64,000 nt of DNA from Diplolepis rosae (taxonomy: Eukaryota; Arthropoda; Insecta; Hymenoptera; Diplolepididae), in contig JAPYXD010000701.1 of NCBI GenBank assembly GCA_030998225.1, forward strand, positions 7,672,501 to 7,736,500, read 5' to 3'. The position numbers and the translations under genes were made by a program. The notes below the pieces were generated by a model, which was given only the letters and a program-made list of their open reading frames with translations, searched no databases and was not told the origin of the DNA. This document shows, one piece after another, positions 55,701 to 64,000 of this stretch (position 1 is the stretch's first letter; each line of letters opens with the position of its first letter).

Positions 55701-58700
55701 GTCGTGCCACTTGTCGCGAACACGCACGTGTCACATACTATTGGATCCAAAAAGGGTGACTACCCTTTCTACGATTTCTACAATATGTAGCATACATTTG
55801 GACTCTCGCATGTAGAATTGCAGATATCACGTACCTATACGCTGGGACTTTAAAGTGAAATAAATTAAAGCACCGCATCTGATCCCTTTCTTCGCCTCGA
55901 ATAATAAAAGGGTGCATATGGTTTTTCGACACGCTGGGGCCAAGGAGGGTGAGTTTAGTTTAAAGTCTGTTCTAAGTTTAGATACAGAGGACATTTGAAG
56001 AAATGAAAATATTGAAGTTTCTAATTTGAAAGTAGAATACTTTTGAAATTCAAGGTTTTCTATTTTTTATTGAGAAATTTCCATGGAATTGAAAATAAAT
56101 TTGATGTAATTAATCTGATAATACTGAGGATAAGAATTGAAATCTGAATCAATTTTCTTGAGATTGAGACCATTATTGTTGGTCGAATTCCAGCAATTAC
56201 GTGGACTGATGCATGTTTCTTTTAAATCGAACCTAATGGGGACGCGGAATAATAAATGAGTTGTACACCGGTCGATCGACTGATACGATCGAATCCACAT
56301 CGTCGAGTGGATTAGCCAGTAAAACCGAGGACGACACAAGCATCTGCTTCCTGACGAGCTGAGGAAAAAGAAACTCTCACCTGTCCAACGCCGATATGTG
56401 GAGATAACGTCTTCTCGATACTTCCTAGTGCGACGATTCGACATGAGCTCGTGTTTCCACTCTTACGACAAAATAACAAGTGTTTTTTTGCAATAACGAC
56501 TTGTATTCAAGTCTTCAACTAAATTGCAGCTTTTGATTACTATCGAGAATTTATATTGTTAATATGTATACGTGTATGTATCTGAAGATGACGAGATAAA
56601 AGTTTAATATCTCTGCATCTTAACCAGTATCCCTAGAGACTTTTTTTTATCAATTTATTCATACATTTTATTCAAAAACCGGTTAAAGCTGATTTGCATT
56701 TTTTACTTTGACAAGAATATTTAATTTAAATTAATTTCTTTGATTAAAATAAATTTCGATGGATTCTTCAAAAGCAATTTGCTATTACAATTGTTAGTTG
56801 AAAACTGCCAAGTTTTAATTTTTTGGACTCTAAGTATTCTAAACTTTTCTTTCAATTACTAAACTTATTTCTGAAATTCATTTACATTCAATTAAGAGAA
56901 ACATTTTGAAACTATCTTAGCAAGAAATTGTTGACTGGAAAAGTCTGAATTTTTTCCAAACAAATATATTTATATATATTCTTTCTACAAAAATATTATG
57001 ATTGAAATAGTAAACATTACTGAATTAGAAATTAAACATGGAAAATAAAACTCGTCCTGGTTTAAACTGGTTTCTTACCAAGTTTACAAAAGTTGTCCTG
57101 TGTTTCCTATTCGGAAACTTTACAACAAACAAAATTTCATCAGCTTTTGAGATTTCAGAAGTACCTAACAGAATTGAAGAACATGAAAAAAAGAAAAAAG
57201 GCGAGAAGTGAAATCAAATCACGATAATTATTTTAATTTCGTAACTCAGAAAGTTGCACAGAATAAGATTAAATTATTTCAAGTCTCATTTCTAAGAGAT
57301 TCTCGTACTCAAGCAAGGAAATAGAAATTCGCACGCTCGAGGTGATATTCATAATGCGACCTTTACAATTCTTCATTGTCTCTCCTAGCTTCAAACACTC
57401 CTTTTTATTCACCACTTCCATATCTGTTTCTGTCTCTTTCATCTTTTATGGACTCGATCTCCCTCTTATTTCTTCATCTCACTTCTTTTAGTTTGCAAAA
57501 CCCTTCTCGGTCTGTTAGACAGGAACACAACTAGCAAATCACAATAAAATATTCATAAGTGGAAATAAAATGGCATATAGGACGTCGAATCGTCAGAAGG
57601 AGGTCACTATTATTCTACCAAAGTCATTCAAGATGCATTTTAATCAAATGAGATGAAATATTTAAATTTTCACTTTCATCATTGATTTAATTTAATTTGT
57701 TTATTTTATTTACTAATAAACTTGTATTTGTTTTAGGGTTACACGCCACTTCATATTGCAATGCAGTTCGACCACGAGAATATTTTCAACCTTTTAGTCC
57801 AAGTTTATGGTGAGCAAAATATTTAAAATTTTTTGCTATTTCGAAATACTTTGATTTTTAAAAATTATTTGAAGATAAAAATAAAATTTTTTAGAATTGA
57901 ATGTGAGCCTAAAAAGGAAATATTTGAAAAGTATCAAATTTAGGATAGAAGTAACCAAAATAAAAACTGACAATAGAGAACTATATTATCAGAGAGTAAG
58001 TGTTGACAATGCTGGGATTTCCGTTTCAAGAAGGACAGGTAAAAATCAGTTAACAAAAGCGATGATCGAAGGCTTAAACTGGGCAAACAAGCGCTTCCTT
58101 GACTTCGGCAAAACTCAAAGCATGGTCGCCTGTTTGTCGAAGATTAGACAAACGATTCTCTTATCTTACCAATGAAAAGTCTCTTGAATTTTATCGATAT
58201 TGATATCAAATACAAATATTGATGACAAACTTTCATGACTGCCTGATGCTTTCAATTTTCTTGATTGTGATCTAGGGAAACAACTCTTAACTCTGAAAAA
58301 TTGGAGTTTATTTATCTTGATTAATGAAATTACAAAATTCAAATTAATTAATATAAATTCAGAGAGATCAGAGATAAGGCATTCTGAATTCTTTGCTTTT
58401 GGAAACATGTTAGAACATTCTTATCTTAGCAATAAATTTATATCGATAGTTAAGATTTACATTTTGTGTGGCTGAAAAACTGCTCCATTGTTCTAAAAGC
58501 AATAAATACAAATTTCCGTCTCAATAATTTTGAAAACGATATTCTTGTTTTTCAGGTGCAAATCAGGAAGTTCGTGACTACAGTGGTAAAAAAGCTAGGC
58601 AGTATCTGGTTTCTCAAGAGGCTGCGGTTAGTCAAGATACCTTTCGCAGTAAGTATTTGTCTCAATCTTATTACTACAATAATTTGTGGATTACGATTTT

Positions 58701-61700
58701 TAAAATTCACGCAAAACCTTTTTATTGCTTTCTTTTTTTTTATGGTTCCCAGACTCTGTTTAAGTTTTCTTTTTGATTTTTTAGTGACAAATATTATTTT
58801 GGCCCTGACGAGAGTTCCAACAAATTTCAACAAATTATTCGTATTTTCTGAATATTCAATTTCATAAAAGTCTTAAAAACTTAACTTACAAAAATCTCGA
58901 TTATTGCAAAACCCCGACTTTGTCTTCGATAAATAAAAGAGCTGGTATTGCAACATGATACCATATCCTGTATCCTTTCACAACGAGTAACTTCGTCTCC
59001 TTCGACACAAGAAGTTCAATGCGAACGCGGCTTCATTGCTCTGAGCAAAAGTGCAACGGCGGGTGGTCCACAGTCTTCGATTTAAAAAGCGACCAGGTCT
59101 TGCTGACAGTTTTTTTTTTCTTCAAGCCAGATCGCTATTACACTATTTTATTTTTCTTAGTTAAACTAAAAGCCGATAATCTATTATTGTTTTCATCCCT
59201 AGGATTTAAACCACAATTCTATTATTCTTCTTATATCCTCAGTATCTACTTTGATTTTGAAAATTTCTTTTGCATGGTAACGATTTATTAATATTTAAAT
59301 TTGCTACTGGTTTCTGCATTTCTTTACACGATTTCGAACGTGATATTTGAGATAGTCTTTTCTCTGCTAATGAGCTTCTTTCTCCAATGCTGCTATAAAT
59401 TTATCACTATTTTTTTGTAAGAAAATAACTTTAACTGAATTTTCTAATAGTTTATTATTTATTTTGTGAATGAAATATAATAACTAAATTTTCAAATTTT
59501 TATTAAGTTTTTATTATTTAAGAAGAACCGAGAGTTGCTCGGAAGTCGTAAAATGATTAATTTAAAAAATATTAGTAGTTATTCAATATATATTTAAAGA
59601 AAAAAAATTTTACTCAACCGGTAGAAAAATTAAACTTTTAAAGAATTGAAATTATAAAAGTAGATTGCCTAAATACTGCTTATTGCTAAAAGGTTTTGGG
59701 TTCTCTTCGGTGATTTTTGGGCCTCTGGATGGATTTCCTTCTGTTGTAGGACTTACTGCTGCTGCTACACTCAGGCAAGTTCAGAGGCGCACTTCTGCTA
59801 TTGTAGTAAAGCGCTTGTATCGCAAGATTAAAGTAAGAGCACCTTAGCGTAAACGTACAAAAAGGCTATATAATTTGATGGTAGTTATGTTAACGTGAGT
59901 ATTTTTGAAAACGGCAATCCTTCGATAATTTTGGAAATCGAGCTTCTTCGTTTACAAAATTCTTACATTTTTGAAAAGAATCATAAATCAATTCACAGGA
60001 AAAAAATTGATATTTAAGAATCAAAAGATTGAAAATAACCAATTGAGTTTTTCACTATTTGATGGGACCAAAAAAATAGAGGATTCGATTTTCACCTATG
60101 GACTGTCGTTCTCCACTATGTAGTTAGTCTAAATGATTGTCTCTCCTTTCCTTTTAAAAAGTCTTTAATTTTTAAGCACCTAATTTACTTTAGAAATATG
60201 TTTTGATGAGAATAATCAAAATAAGTTTCTTTTTCTAATTACTCATTGTTTTTGAGAAAAATAATAATAGATTAAAATTCAATTCTTTTTGTCTTGGAAT
60301 GTTATGTTGTCTGCAAATTGTAACGCGTGAGTGCATTTTATGCATTGCACGATTCTCAAACTCTCTTTCTTTGCATTTACACATAATGATAATGATTCTT
60401 ATCCAAAGTGAAAACATGTATAGTTTTGGCATTTATGTGAGCATACAGAGAATCAATTAATTCTCTCCTTTTCTTCCTACTCGCGACCGTCACTCGCCTA
60501 ACGTAATCGCTAATTATTCACCACTGACAATTAAATGAATTAAGTTTGCCGCTGTCGTCGAGTTTCAAAGTCCCGTTGAGCGATAATCAAGAACTCACAG
60601 CCAGATTCTAATTTAAATAAAAAATGTCTAAAGTCCTGTCTGAACCAAAGGAAAAAAAAATAATCTGAAAAGCATTTATTTTGAAGATTTTAAATTTAAG
60701 GCATTTTCTTTCATCTTTTTGAGATAAATACAATAAATAAATGCATTCACCTGTTTTTATCCTTTGCGAAAAGTACGGAAAATCGTGTAATAAATAGTTG
60801 TCCAAACACTAATTGAATATCTACTTTGACGATAATTAGCCCATAGCCATTTAGAACACCACATTTAATTTATTTTTCTAGATATTGTAATCGTAGAGGG
60901 TCCAAGTAATTCTTTCAAAATTCAGCACGAAGAACGTATTCAAGATTCAATTGCTATAAATAATTAACGTCATGTTTAACGAACCTTTTTTTCACCTGGA
61001 CTTTATACGCGATAAGAAATCAATTTACACATGCATTAACAAATTAATTAATCATCCAATTCTTTACTAAGTTCATATTCTTTTTATTATCTCTTCTTTG
61101 CCTTACTATGAATTGATTTACTTTCTTCAGCATTCTGTAAGATTAATTTTTGCTTTTTCTTTCAGAAATAAAAGCAAGGAAAAAGCATGCAGGTAAGAGA
61201 TAAAAATTACTAATTTATTTTCCCATTTAATTAAATGTTATTTTTAATTTTTGGGGACATAAAGAAGGATTTAAATTGCAATATATTGAGGGAACTCATA
61301 TCTGAAACTTGAGCGTCAAACTAGATTATTGGAAAACTTGTTATCTTAATCTGGTAGAAATATTTAAATGTTCATTACACGATAAAAGAGGGAATAAAGG
61401 ATTTATTTTAGCTCTTTCTCACATAGAATGGTGTACTTTTTCACAAGTACCAGTAACCTTTCTCTTTTTCATATAAAAAGTCTTGATAACATAATTTTCT
61501 TTAACATGCAGAGAAAGATCTTGGTTTCCTACGAATTGGCTCGTTGAACGTTCGCGTGAAACGTACGACGGAAGCTTTCAGTCAATTCCTGGGTGTGGTC
61601 AGTAACACTTCAAGTAACAACGAAAAAATTCACAAAAGCTGGGGATCTGCAGATAATATTCAGGTATTAAATTTTAAATAATCTCCAATCACTCTAAATT

Positions 61701-62077
61701 CTTAATCTATTTTTTTTTATATCAAAAGTATAGATTATTTACTAATGATTTCTGAATTTATGTTATTACTAATATATTTGCTGGTTTTATTTCAGTTTGA
61801 TCATAAACTGATGCCACCACCAAAATATGGAATAAAAAAGCGTCGAAGTAGAAGAGCTCAGGATTTTACATCCTCGAGGAATCAACATGCGGCTAGTCAG
61901 CCGAGCACACCAATTCCTCAAGGAAAAGTTTTGAATTATCGACAAAGACACGAGATTCGAAGACCATCTTCTACGATTTCCACTGCACCTACGACATCTA
62001 TCAATCCTCAGAATGATTCGGATTCTGACACAGCGTGTGGTTTTGATTCCGCTTGGCGTGGTTCTGCACAGCTGTAA
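49645..62077 (+). CDS. sosondowah (sowah), ankyrin-repeat protein, C-terminal six exons
   Basis: Joined exons 49645-49743, 57737-57809, 58556-58648, 61166-61192, 61512-61663 and 61796-62077 keep one frame through phases 0, 1, 1, 1 and 0 and encode 241 residues to a TAA. Ankyrin motifs are clear: TALHWGAKHGDENIVKLIAG in the first exon and GYTPLHIAMQFDHENIFNLL in the second, then VRDYSGKKARQYL, the signature after the repeats in SOWAH proteins. Exon 5 encodes FLRIGSLNVRVKRTTEAF, also conserved in that family. The last exon is Ser/Thr- and basic-rich, probably disordered. The molecular role of the family is poorly known; the fly gene is named for a sleep-behaviour phenotype. The N-terminal SOWAH winged-helix part is not visible here and must lie further upstream. 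The 8-kb intron between the two ankyrin exons is large. Confidence 0.8.
50009..50053 (+). ncRNA. hammerhead-like motif, family D, decayed
   Basis: CTGATGAG, stem II GGTTC/GAGCC type with wobble, then CAAAACGTTTG. The first G of GAAA is lost. It is followed by the signature TTGGACCCTAAAGCCAA shared with family B, which links D and B. It lies in a sowah intron. Confidence 0.45.
53511..54105. mobile_element. family B inverted pair
   Basis: Left GGTTGGTTTTTAATTTGGC and right counterpart are inverse. A minus-strand ribozyme-like motif lies near the left end, and a 5'-eroded plus-strand one at 53995-54034 (GATCAGAGTCGAAACGTTT kept, CUGANGA side lost). Confidence 0.6.
53579..53622 (-). ncRNA. hammerhead-like motif, family B
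   Basis: Minus strand: CTGATGAG, stem II GATTC/GAGTC (one G-U pair), loop TGATCA, CGAAATGTTTG. The GAAA core is kept; stem III has one change (ATGT). Confidence 0.55.
54170..54213 (-). ncRNA. hammerhead-like motif, family B, intact
   Basis: Minus strand: CTGATGAG, GACTC, loop CAATCT, GAGTC, GAAACGTTTGAAA. Stem I TCA/TGA. Confidence 0.65.
54869..54912 (+). ncRNA. hammerhead-like motif, family B, intact
   Basis: The mirror copy of 54170-54213 with one change in stem II (GACTT/GAGTC), which keeps pairing through a U-G wobble. Confidence 0.65.
55000..57730. other. sowah intron with GC-richer islands
   Basis: Islands at about 55240-55560, 55690-55960 and 56180-56460. Open frames here show no domain. 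No repeats with defined ends. Confidence 0.4.
57737..57809 (+). CDS. sowah exon: ankyrin repeat 2
   Basis: 73 bp, acceptor TTGTTTTAG, donor TATG then GTGAGC. Encodes GYTPLHIAMQFDHENIF and LLVQVYG across the junction. The reading continues past the donor only by a few codons. Confidence 0.8.
58556..58648 (+). CDS. sowah exon: end of ankyrin region
   Basis: 93 bp, acceptor TTTTTCAG, donor CGCA then GTAAGT. Encodes ANQEVRDYSGKKARQYLVSQ, the segment in which SOWAH proteins keep the RDYSG motif. Confidence 0.8.
58650..61160. other. sowah intron, no feature recognised
   Basis: AT-rich. A less AT-rich part at 58940-59110 and a frame at 59665-59847 show no domain. Confidence 0.4.
61166..61192 (+). 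CDS. sowah 27-bp microexon
   Basis: Acceptor TTTCTTTCAG, donor GCAG then GTAAGA. Adds nine mostly basic residues (KIKARKKHA) and keeps the frame, so it could be an alternatively used cassette. Both splice sites are strong. Confidence 0.65.
61512..61663 (+). CDS. sowah exon: conserved RIGSLNVRVKRTTEAF region
   Basis: 152 bp, acceptor AACATGCAG, donor TTCAG then GTATTA. Encodes a block conserved in arthropod sowah proteins after the ankyrin repeats. Confidence 0.8.
61796..62077 (+). CDS. sowah terminal exon and stop
   Basis: 282 bp including TAA. Starts FDHKLMPPPKYGIKKRRSRR (basic, possible nuclear-localisation type), then a Ser/Thr/Pro-rich region and an acidic NDSDSD stretch before the end. 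Confidence 0.8.
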   Translation, partial: FDHKLMPPPKYGIKKRRSRRAQDFTSSRNQHAASQPSTPIPQGKVLNYRQRHEIRRPSSTISTAPTTSINPQNDSDSDTACGFDSAWRGSAQL

Positions 62078-62469
62078 TAGTTCCATTCGATTACTTTACA
62101 ACGGAGTAATATACTTTAGTTTTTGCCTTCTGCAATTTGATCAAATAGAATAGAATAGTAGGTAAATTTTTTTAAATAAAATATATCATCTAGTTAAATT
62201 TGAGCACAAATCTGTCCAAAAAGTTTTAATTTAGGTAAAAACGTATTTTAATACCAGTGCGTTAAAAATTAAAGCGGATTAAAATTAAAATTTTAATAAT
62301 AGATTAAATGTTCGTAGTAACTGATAAAAGTAATAGGCATTGAAATACGTTAGAACAAATTTACTTTTATGTTTCTATTCAATTTCCTTTCTTCTGGTAT
62401 AATGGTTTGTTTTTATTCAAGGATCCCTTCTTTGAATTAGATTTTTATTAATTTTGAAGAGGAAGAACA

Positions 62470-62645
62470 AATAAATAGAGGCTTTTTGAATATATTCAGT
62501 ATGCCTTACTTAATAAATATATGATATTATTTTTTATTTAATAATATTGTTATAAGGAATGATTTTTGCTTGATTTATTTATTTTAGATTGTTTTAGTAA
62601 TGTCAGATTTTTATTCAGTGCAAAAACAATGTAAATAAAGAATAA
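62470..62645 (+). terminator. candidate poly(A) signals of sowah
   Basis: AATAAA-type hexamers occur at about 62470, 62512 and 62635 in the AT-rich 3' flank. The last, GTAAATAAAGAATAAAAA, is the densest. Which is used cannot be told. Confidence 0.4.
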
Positions 62646-62899
62646 AAATGATCTATTGTGTATTCTAAGCTGATTATAGTAACTGTAGTTTATTATGAAA
62701 ATACATTTTTGGATTTTACCAAGAAAGTTGCTTTTGCAGTTTTTTAAAATTTAATTTAAAAATTACGAAATTTCTTAGCAGTTAGAATTTATATTTTACT
62801 TATATTGGAAAGTCAGAGTTCCTTTTTTCAAGCTATGGAATTAATAACGAATTTCTACATAATATTTATTTTTTATATTTGCTGTACACAAAATGGCTT

Positions 62900-63150
62900 T
62901 TTTTATGTGCAAACGATTTCAAATTTTCAACATTGGGGGCGCTGTTATCGCTGTTATCACAACTAATTTTAACCTAAAAGTACTGTTGCCTGATATGTCA
63001 ATGATGTTGACGCTGTGATGGCCTGGAATACTAATTTTACTCAAAATTTGATTTAAATTAGTGTATTAAGTCAATTATTACTTGCATAGAATATATTTCC
63101 GAAAGTATAATAAAAATAATGTTTGATTTATGTCACCCAAGCGTAAGTAC
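62900..63150 (+). promoter_or_regulatory. possible 5' region of the right-edge gene
   Basis: A G+C-richer patch (GGGGGCGCTGTTATCGC near 62936) precedes an ATG at 63130 in good context (MSPK) with a strong donor (AAGC then GTAAGT). The phase of this mini exon does not fit the exon at 63667 directly, so at least one more exon would be needed. Confidence 0.3.
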
Positions 63151-63666
63151 AAAACATTTGTTTACCTTATAATCTAGCGTTACACAAAAACAAAGATTAC
63201 AAAGAAAGTATTTTTATTCCACTTTCAACGTTTGTTATGGACTTTTTCTTCAATTGGTTAAAGTGACTTATATTGTGGCATTCGTCTTGATGAAGAACTT
63301 TCAGCAGTGTGGTTTGCATCTGGCAACCTAACCTATAAAATGTTACCTATATAATTAAATTTCTGAAAAATAAATTTGTATATTGAAAGATAATTTTATG
63401 AATTTGTAAAAATCAGATCTTTTTCAATTCTAAGAATGGATTGTATAACTATATTGATTGCTATTGTTAAATCAAGACTTTAGTTAACTTTGAACAATAT
63501 AAGTATGAAAAATTATAAATTATTTTTCTCTATATATATTCGATTCTAGCAGTTGATAAAAACTAAAGATCTGTAAAGATCTATATACGCTTTTATATTA
63601 TTTAAATTTTAATAATGAACGGAAAGTAATAAATATTGTAACAAACTATTTGCATTTGATTTTCAG

Positions 63667-64000
63667 TACTACAAAATCAGTCAGCTTGGTTGTACTGATG
63701 GGACTAAAATCACTATAGCATTTTATGTCTACATAGAACTATGTGAAGGTAAAATATTTCTCAAAAGCAAAATTAATGCTAACTATTTCTTTATTTGCAA
63801 TTATAATAATAACATAGCTTTGCAGTAAAGCGATTATGGGATGTGGAGTATAAATACAACAGCGAAGCCGATATTATTTACATAAAAGGTAAAAAGACTA
63901 AATCTTCTGCAGTGGAAACGTATATACCATGGCCAGCTCTTTATAAAATTTCTGTCGCAAAAATTGAAGACATACAAGAAGCTCTAAAAATAAACCAGTA
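63667..64000 (+). CDS. unrecognised gene, two exons, partial at the window end
   Basis: Exon 63667-63748 (acceptor TTTTCAG, donor GAAG then GTAAAA) joins exon 63826 onward (acceptor TTTGCAG) in one frame that stays open to the window end. The protein reads YYKISQLGCTDGTKITIAF, then VKRLWDVEYKYNSEADIIYI, IPWPALYKISVAKIEDI. It has mixed composition typical of a folded domain. I do not recognise the family. The start and the 3' part lie outside what can be assigned. Confidence 0.5.

Noticed and set aside
57897..58175. 92-codon ORF after a sowah ankyrin exon
   Set aside because: It lies in the intron after a good donor, has no domain, and the downstream exon continues the ankyrin protein without it.

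Overview
This is a eukaryotic window, most likely from an insect and perhaps a hymenopteran. The reasons are the very AT-rich background, small exons separated by kilobase-scale introns, GT-AG splice sites, Penelope-like, mariner-like and tRNA-SINE repeats, and the 3' part of an arthropod-type sosondowah (sowah) gene. The species cannot be fixed from the sequence alone.

Layout. Positions 1-33.4 kb are almost entirely repeat-derived. They hold a 280-bp tandem repeat, a composite of large inverted repeats (3.2-8.9 kb), tRNA-derived SINEs, a full-length but broken mariner-like element with clear TA-flanked ends (10043-11345), and several non-autonomous DNA-element families with short inverted ends and 2-bp target duplications. 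They also hold decayed Penelope-like retroelements (RT and GIY-YIG remnants, minus strand, 20.1-23.9 kb), TTAA-flanked piggyBac-like MITEs nested in them, and foldback elements. From about 27.8 kb to 57 kb the AT-rich background is broken by many short GC-richer islands that look like regulatory or exonic sequence. One of these carries a plausible first exon of a secreted peptide (34142-34357, minus), and another a THAP-domain first exon with a YY1-like promoter site (46851-47045, minus). From 49645 to 62077 the last six detectable exons of sowah run on the plus strand. A second, unrecognised gene begins near the right edge (63667 to the window end).

The most interesting signal is an RNA motif that recurs at least twelve times, plus eroded copies, on both strands. 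It has the conserved blocks CTGANGAG and CGAAACGTY, separated by a short hairpin whose two strands change together between repeat families (GAUGA/UCAUC, GACUC/GAGUC, GGCC/GGCC, GGUUC/GAAGCC). Flanking bases can pair as a stem I. This is the architecture of a hammerhead self-cleaving ribozyme. One copy lies just downstream of the GIY-YIG region of the Penelope-like element on the same strand, which fits earlier reports of hammerhead motifs in Penelope-like elements. Here the motif also sits in three further short repeat families (called B, C and D below), and every copy with an intact 5' core has the same extra G between the CUGANGA core and stem II.

Several nested insertions can be read directly because an empty site survives elsewhere in the window: two TTAA insertions into one Penelope copy, a SINE-derived 1-kb palindrome in a CACGG-ended element (12-bp target duplication), and a CACTG-ended element in a TTAA element (AG duplication). 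These give a relative order of events for the repeat-rich half.
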